DNA of 64,000 bases, taken from the NCBI RefSeq assembly GCF_000524195.1, contig NW_020170381.1:3674642-3738641 (forward strand), read 5' to 3'. The translations under genes and the position numbers were made by a program. The stretch is from Echinococcus granulosus (Eukaryota; Platyhelminthes; Cestoda; Cyclophyllidea; Taeniidae). The notes under the pieces were generated by a model. The model did no database searches. It worked only from the letters and a program-made list of their open reading frames with translations, and was not told where the DNA came from. Shown one piece after another: positions 37,401 to 52,400 of this stretch (its first letter is position 1; each line of letters opens with the position of its first letter).

Positions 37401-40400
37401 GGTAGCAAAAACAACCTGTTGATTCACACAAAACTGTAACCTTATTACGATAGCGGTAAATTAACACACGGGTCGCCGTTGACTCAGCAATCCAAATAAG
37501 CTAGATTACTAAAACCACTCAAGACTGGTTGTTCGATGTTTAAAGAGCCAATTGGATTTGAGGCTAAGCATTAAGGCCCACGTTCCAGGTCACGATGGGG
37601 CGTTGGCACTTTTAAAGCATTTGCGCCAACCAGATTGAAAAGGCCAATAATTAATACAGGTTACATAAAAGCAAGGTGGCAATATCGGTAAAAAAGCAGG
37701 TGACACGGTCATCATCAGTGGCGGCGGCACGCAAACACATAAAGCAGACCAATAATGATCTAAGAAAACATATCAATGAGACCTACAGTGCCTAGAAGAG
37801 TTAGTCGGAACCAAGAGTACTCAACCAAGCACCTAGACACGATCCAACCCACCCATGAAGAACACATTAAAAAATAGATCATTGTAAATATTTGGACTGG
37901 GAACAAGATGACTTGTGTGTGACCACATTCTGTTTACAATCATCTGCAAATCGGCCTCCACACTGGCGGCGTGGAAAGCGTTTGCCCTATTTTAGTAAGC
38001 CTACGTAGACTCACAACAGAATAACTACACAAACTGCTTCGACTTTTGACACCTACCCCGATCTCAGGCTTTAAAGGTTAATAATGAAGCGAGACGAATA
38101 ATCCTATTTTACTCCTAGGAAAATGCTTCTATAAAAGGTTACCGCCATGTACAATGTGCTCACTGTGAAGCTTCCCCAATGAACTCCATCCCGATGCACC
38201 TCGCCTGGGAGAGGTGTCGATATTCATGAACCTCAACAAAAATGACAGCAATGGACTACTATCAACAAAGTATATAGACAATTTGAAGACGATTTGTGTA
38301 GAGCGAAGCAGAAGAGTGACAACTACAAGCGACTAGGACAACGCTCAAAGAAGCTAACGATTCATGGGTCCGTCTGTGCACGTAATGTGGCTATTTTCAG
38401 AATTCTACGACTTATAATGGCTTCAGAGCCAACCTAGGCGCTAAAGGATACTAATGACAGCAATAGGACAGAGGGTGAATAGAGAGTAATAATAGTAATA
38501 ATGATCAGACAACTTACCCAGGCTTAACAGCATCGACATTCACCTCAGCGCAGTGGACAATTTGGGAGGGCCTGAAGTGACCGAGAACGGCAGGAGGGGA
38601 GGAGGAGGAGACGAGGAAGATGGCATTCGGCGTGAAGCGGGCTACACAAGCCTGTCCGGTTGACGCTTCACTCGTTGCCCGCTTGGCTAGTATATGACTC
38701 GCTACCTCCTCCACTGACAGCCGATTCACTAGAAACGGAAAAAATAAGAAGGAAGAAGTTATTAGCGTTCTTCGTATCAAATTCAATTATGGGGGCAGAT
38801 GGAACTGGGATGGCTTCTTCTGTACGCCATAATAAGTTCAAGGAACCCTGCTTCGAGGTCTAGGTCGGTGTCACTGCAAAGAAAGTGGAATTGTAAAAAA
38901 AGCAAAATGTCTTATTCCCAATCAGCGATAAATTTGCTCCGTTGTACATAAGACAAGAAGCGGCATAACCCAAATTTAAAGAGGTATTTCAATGTCAAGA
39001 ACTGGAAATCGTGATGGCAACCAATTGGTGTAGTCTCGTAATTACGATGGATAAAGATTCAAGTCTAGCTCTTGCCTGCGATTTGAGCAGCAGCGTTATT
39101 TGTACGACATGAGGTATAGCTTTGAAGTATTGTTATCACAACAGGTTACAAAAGAGAAGTTTTGAAACCGCGACTCAATTAAAGTGTGCTTTACGCACAG
39201 AGGAAATCATTCATTTTTTATCGGCACCGTAAAATCAGTTCTACGCATTAATTCATTACAGTACAATAGAACAGACATCGAAATATTGTAACTAAATAAT
39301 AATTGCTTTGAGTACATACTGCTTCGGGAATCTTTTAAAGGATACCACCCAGCCCTGTATGTTGATAACGAAGCTACTTTGGGCCCGTACACTCTTGTAA
39401 CGTCTTCAGAAACAACTGCAAGACTACAAATATGGCTCCACTTCTGATGATACAGAGATTTACACAAAACAAGAAAATTACTCCAATGAAAACCTGGAGA
39501 CCGGGAGTAAATGGTAGGTCGGATGAAGAGGCAAACATTCCCAAGGAAGAGGGGTATTTATGAGTATTTGATGGGCCGGACAGTGTAAGGCATAATCAAT
39601 GCTGCTAAGCGTAGTCAGCAGTAATCAGCGCAAGAGCTTAATCTATGCTTGGGATGAAAGACCTTTCTTTCGACAGAAAGACAATGAAATAAGTTTTGAA
39701 AACACACACCAAATTTTTGATAATAAAGTAGTAGAGTCAGACTAACTTAAATCTCTAACAGGAGATGCTGTACGAGAGGATTCTAATAAATCCATTGAAC
39801 GGATTCTAATTATAACGGGATGGCACAAAAAGGTTACTCAGTACACCTACATAACAAAAAGGAAGTCGACGATAGGAGCACTTAATAACATCGTTTGCAC
39901 ATTAGTTATCAACGTTACAAGTACGTGACGGATGACGTCGATACCTGTCACAAGCACAGTGGTTAAGCTTAAAGCAGTAATACGGAGTGTGCCCTTTAGA
40001 TGAGGGCAAATGCAAAATCGACTTAAATGCACATTTTCTTTAAGGTGAGGTGGTCTATTTTCCTCTGTGATTCTGATGGCGGACGTGTCAAGAGGATAGG
40101 AGAAAGGAAATCACAAAAACCAACGGATATCTGTTGCTTTAGATGTAAGTGTTATTAAGGAGAGTCTACATATGTACAGAGAGTACAAACACACAAACTT
40201 TGCAGACTGAGAGAGGCAAAATAGATGTTACACTTGTCAGCTATTTGGAAACGATGTAGTTGCGGAAAAACAAACCGGAGGTGAACTTTACAGAATAGAA
40301 TTTGTCGTCGAAATGGGGAACAAGGTCGACAGAAATGAATGCTAGGCAAATATTTAAGCAGTGGGAAATAAGTAAATTTATTAAATAAGGCATCCAGAAG

Positions 40401-43400
40401 TGGAGAGAAACAGCATCAAAAACTAAAACAATATGACGGTATTCCTTCCATTTTCAGCCTCAGAACAAAAAGAGCAATCCAATGACGAATCTGATAAATT
40501 GTCTTTTTCAATACCATGTAGTTAAATTTTGTGGATTGGATTATTTAACAATTGACGATTTCAAGTTAATTTTGCTACCAAAATGACAACGTACAAATAC
40601 AGTAACGCTCAGATTACTGGTTCTTTCAGAATACTTCTCTCTTAAAGAAGCTATAAAAATCCGAAGGCCCACATTGAGGGCAGTTAAAATCGTTGTTAAA
40701 ATGAAAAATAGTGTATGGCTTTAATAGAATTATTTGTCAACTCGAAATTCGGGTAAAGTGGAATACCATCAAAGTGGCAAAAGTTAAGCAGACATTAATC
40801 GATGCTTCCAGATCAAGTGTTCGATGGGATAAAAACGGTTAGAAAACAGAAAGGGTTGATAGTAATGTTACCTGGGAGGGAGCAAGAACCTCATGATTAA
40901 TCAAGAGAGAATGCTAGGCCATTAAATATTAAAAATTTGACTATTCTCTTCATCGTATGCCACCAAGTAGTGCGGCCACTGAAGTAGCTACTGTCGATCA
41001 GTATCCGACACCTTGGTTTCTCAAATGACAAGTTGGCTGCACTACTAGTTCCACGCGGACAGTAAATTTGGGCGGTGGCGCTCAGAGAGTGAAAAACTGG
41101 CGATACACCTTTAAAATAATTCCAAAACAAAACTTCAGAACTGATTTTTAAGCATGCTACACTTGAGGTGTAAGGTCGTGAGAAAAACTGCATCAGTGGA
41201 TGTTGAAAAGTGGCAACCTACCGTGATACCAATGGGCCAGCAAAAATGCCAGTTTTGCATAAAAAGGAAGTCATAAACACCTTCTTTTCCTACATTTAAA
41301 GTAGGCAACTACCGTGAATAGCAAGGCTAGAGAATAGGAGGTAAAGTCAGTAAGTCAACTAGACCCCCCAAAACGATACAAAGCTGTCTCCTTTTAATTT
41401 GTAGTTATGACAGCAAACGAAATAAACAGGGAGTAATATAAGTCAAGAAACCCATTAATGTTGCGTGAAATTGAATTCGATCGAGTTAAAAAGTTTGGAT
41501 AAATCAAATTCATCTAAAGCCTGGAAGCTTGAATATTCCAAGGGTAAAGTAGCGTCCGCAAGTTGCCAGCATGCTAAGCTGCGTTTTCACACACACTAAC
41601 AGATGTCCGAATGGTCACAGCAGACCAAAATAAATTCGAATGAATGCTCATTTTTTAAGAAAAAAAAACAAAAAACGGCAATGCACTGCATTATCGCCAA
41701 GACTTGACAAATTAGCGTGCTCGAGGGTTGACAGAGCGTTGGCAAATGTCAAATCCTAGAGGTTTTTAGACGATTTCAGTTTTCGAAAATGGCACCATTT
41801 TTTTTAAAAAAGGCTGAATCAAATGTGTCCACTTTTTCGGCTTGATACTTCCACCAGTAAAATTATGCTCAGGTAAAAAATACTCTGCAGCGGCATAATT
41901 AATATAAACGCAACTATATTCTGTTTGGGACATATGACTTGGTATAAGCACCGTCTTATCATGAACTGATAACACGTTCCACATGGGTGACGTGCGGCTT
42001 TGATATGAAAATCGGGCGTCACATATGCGCGCCATTGGAAGAGAACACACTGAGCTATGAGATTTGTATTTCAAAGTAATCAACCCGAATCGACATCAAT
42101 CCGCTGAAAATTTGCTTATTTTTCATTTACTTTATTAGCAGAAAATGAAAGTGGGGTTCCTAGTACCGGATGCGTGCGGTTGTGGTGGTCCTGAAATCCA
42201 GCAACACTTGGAGGAGCAATAAAATGAACATCTTAAGTGAGATTTAATTACTGGAGGGCCACCACTGACCTCAATACCACCACTTCCCAGATGAGTGTCT
42301 TCGTAGCGTTCCCACAGCAGTTAATTCTATACGCGATACAATGCAGCAAACCCTTGCCGCATTATGCATTCATAAGAACCAAAAGTCTAGGAATGCCAAT
42401 TTAAACCGTATGCGTCGGCGATTTTTTGCATTTTTCGGTTCTGCTGGAGGTTGCCGATAATCCAAAAGGAACTGAAGCTGCCGTAGCAGTCTGCATGTCA
42501 CTACTTACCTCTTTTAGGGGCAAAGACATTTGATGTGAAAAGATTATAGCAACTAGTAATGTTGACAGCCTCCTTCAGATGGCATGGAATTTCGCACGAC
42601 TGATTTAGACCAACCCGTCAGGCTGCTATTTGAAAGCGGAGCATTCACAAAAAGCGAGCTGTCGGTTTGTTTACACGTCGACGATGAGGCCTAGCACCGA
42701 GCACATTTCGTCAAAGAGCATGTCATCACATCGCCTTCCTTTCTTCCTCAATGTCATAATACCATGGACTGCTTCAAGGATACATAAAAAAAATAATTCA
42801 ATGAAAATCCTAATTATTCCATTGCTGAATCCAAAATATTCTAAGCAGACAATGAAATCAGCACAAGCTGGTTTACAGTTAACAGTTCTACTCAGAGGAA
42901 TTAGCAGTGAACGTGGGCTATTGAGCGACTCAATTCCGTATTATCCCGCAGTAAAGAGGGCTGGCGGCGATTCACAGTAAGTTATCACATTTTACACGAC
43001 CACTAGGAACGGTATTCTCATTGACAGTTAGAGGTGAGTGAGGATTGCAACCATAAAGACTGATAGAGTTTTGATGCAAGGGTGTGTTTCAAATATCAGT
43101 GTGAAACTACGCAGACTAAAAAGAAGCTCTAACGAAATCACAAATACTTAACACGATCGAATAATTAACCGACAAGGGCCTTCAAATCTTTTTACGGAGC
43201 TAACTAGCAGTGTATGATGTGGACACAAGTTTGGTCAAATATCATCAGCAATTGTTGGACATACAGCAAGCAGAGATAGGTGATTATCAAGTTTTATTAG
43301 AGCCAGTAGAGCAACTTAAAATTCCTAAGGTTTCAGTAGCTAAATAAGCTACTTAAAACCAGATAATCGGAAGCAAGGACAAGCAACATATGTTCAATCT

Positions 43401-46400
43401 TAATTGAAAATATCTATGGCTCCATAAACTAGATCGAGGCTAGAGCTGCGAAAATGAGTAATGCCAAGTCATTCGAAATTCGAGCGTTTCAGGCACCTAT
43501 TTGAGACTGATCAAGGCGGGAAATGGAGTGTACACAAACTGGCCCTACAAGTGAGATTTTGCCTTATGCGATGGCAGTAAATTTGCACACCTGACTTGCT
43601 CTCTTCCATCCCAGTGAAATTATTTGCTAATTATCTACAGTGAATTAGCTTATCACGCGAAAATTTGAAAATCTGAACAAACCGGACGTTTTGTTTACCG
43701 GGCAGCTATAAAACGACGCTGGCATTTCGTCATTTGCACATCAGAAATGTCGCTAAGTGGATAAAACGCCAAGGTTGAGCCACTAGTACAGAAGAATCAA
43801 CAACAAGGGACGGGGGAGCGCACTGGATGTTCAATTTTTAGTTAGTGGAGAGTGGGACTCGTGTTTCAAATACCATTTCAGGGCTACCCAAAACAGTAAG
43901 CAAATGAGCATTCCAGTTACCCCGACTGGTAGTTTCACCGAGAATCATGCATTTCTAGATCAGGAAAAAATGCATCCTTTCGACGAAATGAATGATATTG
44001 CTGAAAGCGATCAGAGATTACTCAGGGGATGAAATGGCAGCCTAACAAGACAAAGAAGCAGCGATTATTCAAAGCTGAAAAACTTTGGACTACTAAGAGT
44101 AGCAAAAGGATTTTGAGCAAATCTCAATAAAAAGAATTTACTATGGGTTTTTGGCATGAAAGAATCAACAACTAGATTTATACGCTTTTCAACTCTCTAC
44201 TACTAAGTAACGGGTCGGGAGAATTTATGTTTCGCTTACTGATTAGGCAATGCTTAGAATGAAAAGGAAGTGCAACAAATCATCTTTGCAAATGAGTGTT
44301 TGGTTCAGGCGGAAAAGCAGTAGCAGATGGGCTTGCCTCCTGCATCCACCCCAAGTAGCATAAAAAATCAAGTAATCAACGGAAAATATTCTCAACACTG
44401 GCTCGTGACTACTCAGGTCATGAAAAGTATCAAGAATGACAAAATACCCTTTTTATACATGAATAACCAACAAGCAGGAGAACTTAATCTGTTTTGGATT
44501 ATTTCCCGCCCAGATTTGGACAGGTTGGATGCTAATTGGGGAATATTTAGAGATAGAAATGAAAAGTAGTGCTTGACATGGGGGATAAAAATTTGAGGCA
44601 AGGGTGTGTCTCATTATTCTCCTAGTAGGCGGTCAACAGGAAGAATTATGCGTTTTAAAAACTCAGACTGGAGAGCCAACAAAATCCGCCCTTAAAACAA
44701 GTTTTTTTCAGCAGTTGAATTAATATTAAACAGGGATGTATTAACAATAATATCCCATGCTATTACTGATTAACCAGAATTTGCGGTAATTCACTATAAG
44801 CAAATGCGTTTTATGAACCTAGCTGGAACTGCCTAAAGTAGGTCGTGAAATCTACATGATCTGAGTCTACTTAAAGCATGAAACGATGGTTTCACGAGCT
44901 CAATTTACTAAACTGAATTNNNNNNNNNNNNNNNNNNNNNNNNNNNNNNNNNNNNNNNNNNNNNNNNNNNNNNNNNNNNNNNNNNNNNNNNNNNNNNNNN
45001 NNNNNNNNNNNNNNNNNNNGGGGGGGGGGGGCAGGCTAGTATTCAGATTATCTACCAAAAAGCGATGGAAAACGGGAGCGTAGAGCGGAAATTGAGTAAA
45101 CACGACTCAGCTGCAAAGTCGAAAGATTCGGCGAATGTGGGCGCAACGTTAGATCACTGAGCTTTTCAAGCACATTGGTGGTGTTTCAAATAGCACTTTT
45201 GTTTAAGTAAAAAAATGACGGTCTGAAATCTAAATTGAAGAAAGTGAGTCTTCCATAGCAAAGAATTAACAACAGGAGGCGAAAGAGGGTCCTAAATCTA
45301 GAACAGAAAGTGCAATTCAGGTAAATTGGCTCTATAAAAGCTTAGTACAAGTAGAGACAAATTCGTCGTAATTCTATCGAGGCAATTCAAGCAAAGACTG
45401 GAAAAGAGACTCACCAAGGAATCGAGGTAGCGGCATACTACCGATGAAGGTAAGCACCACCTCTAAGTCGGCATTTGCGTCACCCACAGCTTCAGCAGTA
45501 GTGTCGGGGACAGCAGGAGCGTCGACAGGGGTGAGTTCAAGGTGAAGTGGTGGTGCCTGAGCGATCCATGCAGTGCAGGAAAGTGAGGCCCGCAAAGCGC
45601 GCTCCATCTCGTCCTCCTCATCTGCGCTCTCTTGGCTCGCCTCCTGAGAGGTCTGTGATCGCGGTACCAACACGAAAGGCAGCGGCTGTAGAGCGGATAA
45701 AGCGAAAAGGGCATAATCACCTCTTTCTAAAATGTTACTCTGAGAGGTCGTACAACGAAGATGAACTTATTGGAAAATAAACAAGCAATCAAACAATAAA
45801 ATGACAAATCCCGATTTCAAGATTACGGAAGAAATGCATTGTTTCTTCGAAATTTGGTTTTTATAAATAGAAAGTGTATTTTAATGAAGAACCTGTGATA
45901 ATGGTAGGCACACAATCACCCAGAAAATCCAACTTTTAAAGATTATGGGGAAGATGCAGTTGATGATAAGGATTGTTCACCAAGCGTGTTCTCCAGAATT
46001 TTCGTGCCACTACAACATAACCTTTACTGCTGGAGGGGAAACTAAGCCTCATGTCCGAGGTCAGGGGCTTTATTCTCAACGCTAATGCATAAAGCAAAAG
46101 TGGTTTTCTTCTAGAAGCTGCATAACAAGCACACAGAATTCAACAACAACAAGATCTGAAAGGAACCGTGTGTTAACGAAGCATGCAAGGGATCTCAAGG
46201 AAGTGATTACCAGCTATGAAAACTAAGGCACCTCACACCTTAATGGTAGCTTCAATTGACGAACTTGCTAGGACTGGGGTGATGAGAAAGAAAATTGTGA
46301 TTCGATTAATTTAAATCAGAAGAGACAACTCTGAAATTCGTCAAAATACTGATAACACATAGGTTGCAGAAGTATTGGGAAGTCATTATTGGTGACTTGA

Positions 46401-49400
46401 CAATTATGCTTATAAAGTACTAAAAATGTGTATCTTTTTCAGCTTTTCACGAAAGTGTCCGGTTCGGTCCGGACTCTTGGAAGTGAGGTGAAAGGGAACA
46501 CTTAACCCACAACAGTAAATGCGTACAGTAAACATCAACCTTGCTGGCAGCGCAATTTGGCTATCAATGCTAAACTAAAAATAATTTTTTCTTGTGAGGC
46601 ACACAAGTGTTTACAGTTAAATATAAGCAGCAGAAAAAAGTTAAGTAATATCATAATCGCTAATATGTTTCTCAAAATGAAGGATCCAAAAATTTAGCTC
46701 CGACCTAAGTTCAAAAGCCATTAATCATTTGTTCTTTGTGCTGTTTCAGCCTTGGCAATTTTGTAGTCCTTGCATGCGATATCAAATAAAGTACCTTCAC
46801 AAATTCCATTCAGCCACTCCACTCCTATGCCTAAACAGGCAGCCTCTCAACTAAAAAAGTGGGAAGGAAAGTGGAACAAGATCATGGATTTTCAAAGCAC
46901 AGCATCAAATTTGCGAAAATATGGTCGCCCAGCAGATACGTCCTAAAAAAACTTTCCCCTGTTAAATAAAGAAGCATAATTATTCAAGCACCTCAGAAAA
47001 ATCAACGAAGGACTTCTGAAATTAAAAAAGTGTCTTAGCCTTGGCAGCTGTTTGCGACGATAATGTAACGAATGGATGGCGAGTATTCTTCCAACTTCGA
47101 GTGCCTTTCACCCAAATTTGCTAAAAAGGGTGAGATGTAAAATTAGGGAAGCTTTCCTTTAATTGATATTGCAAGGCAATAAAGAGAAGGAAAAAAAAAC
47201 ATGCTCTTTTTAATGATACACAAGAGAAGTATGATAGAAGTGGAAAACCAAGGGGCCAGTTAATGATGCGTGCCTTAGCTGGATATAAGCTACAGGGCAT
47301 CACCCCTGAGTAACTGCGTTTAACAAATTGAGGGGTGGGGGAATTATAAGCATTCAGAGAGTAGCAACCATTAATTACTGCACATTATTCATGTAACCAC
47401 ATCTTGGAGGATTAAATCCCATGTATTTCAGCTACACCGAAGCAGAATTATCAAAGAATAATAGGGTGCAACCAATGAACTAATCAACCGCTCAGAACAG
47501 TGGAGAAATAGTCAAAAGTGGGAAATTACCATACACACCAAAGTGTGTGTGGGTTAGAGAAATAGCTGCGTGACGTTTTGGTCATTTTGGCTGTCAAAAT
47601 CACCTAGATTTTGCCAAAGCTAAAGAACCAAAGTCAGTAGAAGGAAGTTGTTACTTAAATACGATAAACAAAATGCAGTTAACCAGTATTTACCAGTATC
47701 TTCTGGTGGTGGACAGCTGGTGTGATAAACGGATGAGGCAGTTTCTTGGGAAGATTTTGTAAATTGTTTAGACAAAGTTATTTGTGGTACATGGAATTAA
47801 TTACCATTGTCAAAGCCTGAAGCTGCCTCTTTTGACCTGATTCACCTGTTTAAATACAAGCTTCGCATCTTCAATATCTCGACCAATGCGATTAAACAGA
47901 CATTGACTCGTTGCAATCAGCAAATCAGGCCTAAGGACATCCGAGTCACAAAACTTCAGCTGCTTTCCTGAACGCTCGTTAAAAGAGGCCGTCGTGATTC
48001 GCAATGATTGTACCTTACATCATCTCAACATCGCTGTATGATCTGAGGCACTTTATTCCCAGTAAATGCACCAATCTTGCTGATCTATCACAAATAGATT
48101 GATCGTACTGCAAAGGCAGAAAATGCCGATTACACCGTCAAAAGCACTGGTAGCTTCTACTACAGAGTTTGGGATGAAGCTTCCTATGAACCCATCTAGT
48201 CTACTAGTTGGATCGAGAGATTTGATTCTGTTGGAATGGGAGTACCATAAAATATGGGGGAGGAGTGAGTCTATTGTAATTATTTCCAATTAGTTCACCT
48301 TCACCTCCGGTAAAATCGCAGTCTCAATTGATAGTAAGACGATCTACAAACCCTCAAATAACGTACTATTGAAGAACGAAATTCGTGTTAGTTATACATC
48401 AAACTACGTGGACTCTTCAGTCATTCCATCTTCCTTTTGTGCATTCACAATAAGGTCCAATACAGAAGCGTACATTTTACTACATCTTCAAGAAGGGCTC
48501 AGGCGCTAAAATACTGACCAGCCGACTCCTCAGAGGCCCGAAACTTTGTGGATATTTTAGGATTTTTTGCTTTTTGAGTTTGCCCCTCTACCGGACTCAT
48601 ATTCGAAAATAAAATCCTTTTTTTTCCGAATATATGATTTCATAAAATCACTAAAAAAGCTCCAACTTGATAGAAGAACTCATACAAAAAAGATTACGAT
48701 GCGGTTTCACAATGACCAGGAAAGAGTAAAGCGAAAGACGATTGTTACCGATTTAGCAAAAAAGAAGCGAAGTACTTAATAAAATCTGACACTTCCTACT
48801 TAATCAAGAGTGCTTCAACACAGAAATGGAAGCAGACAAAACGCGTATGTATGAGCACATAAGTGCCAATCCGAGTATTCCCCTAGAGGGGTGCAAACTC
48901 GATACATGCAACTGTACATACCTCATACTGATTGATTGATCTGATGAGTGGTCATGGACACGCCTCGTTAGCTCCAGCCATAGTGCCTAAGACAATTTAT
49001 TCACATACAAACGCACAAAGAAATGCAAAGGGAAAGGAGGAACGAAGAGAAAGTAGAGGTTTTCGAATCCGGGTCTTGCAAGGCTCACTCATCATTACGT
49101 TTCGAGTAAAACAGAAACTAAATGTCGGATACAAAATTACTTAAACACCCAATAACGGTCAAATGACATTCTGTAATTCAACCTTGTAAATCCAAAAGGA
49201 GTAAAAGCTTGACTGTGGCAAATTAAGTCGCGTTGCGAAAACGATTTTGAATTAAAACGTAGAAGCGAAAAAATAATTCCCTACATCCAACTCAGAGGTA
49301 ATATGATCCTCTTCCAGGAAAGGTTGATACTACCATTATTATTTACTTTGCAGACAAGAGGATTTCACCTCTCAGACACACTAAAATTTAAGTAACAACT

Positions 49401-52400
49401 GTTGACACCACAAGCAAAAGGCACACGTATAATTATCAGGATTAAGATATAAGGAGGTGGGCATCAAGCTGCAGTCTCATAAAACTGTAGCTATTAACTT
49501 AATAAAGGCGATTCAGAGTCACAGACGAGAGCCAAGAAAAGCTTGATGAGATGAAGAAAATGTAGCTTACATCCACCGGTCTCGGTTCAGGAGGCGGTTG
49601 ACCTTGGCCGGCCCAACTACTCGTGTTTATGATGACATTTGAGATGGTGTGAATCCACTAAAGCAAAATAAAAATCCCCGTAATATCAAGACTAGCTGCG
49701 TGTACCTCCAAAGTCCAGAGGTACAACATTTTAACAGTAAACTGCTTCCCAAATCCAACTTTGGCAATCAAAAATACTTATTTCACCATGCCCTTGAAAT
49801 CTTGAAACCGGGAATGATTTCAGTCCTGGTTATACCGGACACACGCCTGGTTCCTAGACTTTCTGCATCCAAACAATAGAATTATTTTGTAGTTGACTTC
49901 TGGCGGTGACAGAAGTGGATAAGGTTCAGTGCTTTAGAAGAAATTAATTGGGGCTCTAAATGAACAGAACGCTCATTATTTGGAGAAAATAACAGAAAAA
50001 TGTTTCCAGTAGAAATCCTTTTCTATTTTATCTATCACGGTGCATGATATGGGAAACACCGCTGCTTTATGAATTGAGAACCTTCCCACCGCGATATGGC
50101 CTTACGTGTCAATACACCCTAAACTACCGCTGTAATGATGGTTTGAGAAGTGAAACGACAGGGAGCTAAAGGGTATTTCGTAATTACATAAATTATTAAG
50201 CGGCAATCATACTCTACCGCATTGTGGATTTGTATGCCTCCGCCTACGGAGTCACTTTATCGCGACTTCCTCGCATTTAAATTCAGGAATAAATAATGGC
50301 TCCTTAGAAAGCTGATTATTGCCTATACACCTTGTGAGAACCGTCCTTTACGACATGTTTTATTAATATCTGATAGCTTTAAATAGCAGATGGGAATACA
50401 AATAGAAATGCTTTTCCACAAATGATACATGTGCCACGCAAGCGACAAGATCAACTCGACTACGGTTACTAAAATATTTAAGTAGTGTATACAGAACTAA
50501 CCTCATCGCGATCCGTTGAGTTTTCGGCTTGAAGAACAACGGTTCTGCAAAAATGCAAAGATAAAAACAGTTGGATGGAGCAGTCCAACAGAGCAGTTTA
50601 CGCGTACTCTAGAAGAGGAGGGGAAGTGGTGGCTAATGGGGTGTGCACAAAAAGCGAAGGAAAAGTGCGCGGCTTACTGCGGCTGATGTTGGGGCTCGGA
50701 GGAAAAGAGGGAATGGATGAAGCTCGGCTCCTGATGCTGTTGTTGTTTCTTCACACTGTCAAATACCACTTTGGTAGATGAAAAAGGCGACAAAAAAAGG
50801 AGGAAGGGGAAAGATAGGGAGAGCATGCAAACTAGCCACCTGGTGTGGTAACCAACTCACCGCTTCTCAGCCGGGGAGACTATCTGGAAGGTGTATCTGC
50901 GATCATCGATATCCATTGGTTCTGCGAAGACACCCTTTCCATTTAGGTTCACCAAAACACCTGCGCCGAGCTATTTGTATAATATAACGACAGTAGGGTC
51001 AACAAAAAGGGTCTCTTTGAGTCCTCAAAGTTTCGGATTAGCTCTTGGTTTTTGAGCCATTGTGGTTTCTCTATTCCAAGTCCAAACCTTTGAAAATGTA
51101 ACAAGGTAAGATTTCTGACAAAGCTGTTTCCCTATGGGCAACAAAAACTTTATTGAAAAGAGAAAACGAATAGCAGAAATATTTCCCTGAATTTAGGAAA
51201 CTAGGCGGTTTTATTGGTTTTTTTTGTGAACACTTTTAGAAAGAGTTATTGTAAGTCATCAGGCCGCTAAATTACCTCTCCACAGATCCATCACCGAATA
51301 AGAAGAGGACTCTGAGCTCTATATAATATTGAATGGACCATATTTAAGCGCAAAATTCATTGAGCACTCTACGTTCGAGATTTTGCGATCTTGAAAACTT
51401 CTGATTGATCAAAATTTTTGCTTTCCCATGAAGGTGAGCCCTCCACGGAGCTGTCTTTTAAAAGCAATTTGAAAAAAGTGCAGAGCAAAATAGAAAAACC
51501 ATAGGCGATTATCAAAAGTGCACCAAGTCGTGGACGATGTTTTGCCATGATGAGGTGGTTCCATTCTAGGAATTTTGTTCTCGATAAAAAGAATGCGATA
51601 AATGGGAGAATGCATTTGGGATCGGGGTGGATGATTGAAAAACTGAAATACTAGCATCGAAATCCAAAATTGTGCGTACATCAGACGAGTGTAAAAACGG
51701 CACTGCTCCGCCATTTGATAGCGTAGATAAGTACAGTTAATTTTAGGTGGATAAAGAAAGTTATCTCCAGGACAGACAACCCACAGTGCCCGATTTATAC
51801 TGAAACCACAATCAGATTAAATGGTTTAAACCACTCTCTGACACAATGCGCAATAGATTAGCTTCAAATCTGCCATACCATCTTCAAGAAGGTAAACTTA
51901 AACGTGTTTTCACAGGTTTCTCGGGGTCGCTATCTTACCGTGACTATGTCGATCAAGACAAGTGATGCACCATCCCCAACCCTCTTAGCAAACCAATGAA
52001 ACCAGGGTTGACTAGCCAATCTAAGGATGCGATTTCTCCAGAGATTAAAATTTCATCAAAAGTCAAACTTAAGTCGAGAATTAATGTACATCCAGACAAA
52101 AAGGCAGTCTGGAAACACTAAACAAGGTAACAATGCTATTTACAACTTATTTTCTCCCCAATTTGTGTCAGTGTGCGCAAGCCTGTACGACACACCTTAG
52201 TCGTGGCGGCGCTTAACGCAAAGCAGCGGACCGCAGATGTCCCATTAAAAGGAGGGGAACTGTAAGATCATATTTCTGCTCATCCAAAAAGTGACAAAAC
52301 GAACGAGCCTGTTTAATACCCACCACCTCACACAAAGGAAGCAATAGAAGTAACATACCATGGTGGAATATTTTACCCAACGGAATAACATGTTACGAAT

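Noticed and set aside
51409..51714. 101-codon minus-strand open frame with hydrophobic stretches inside the APPL gene
   Set aside because: It lies between PH exons in a large intron, is out of phase with the chain and has no recognised domain.
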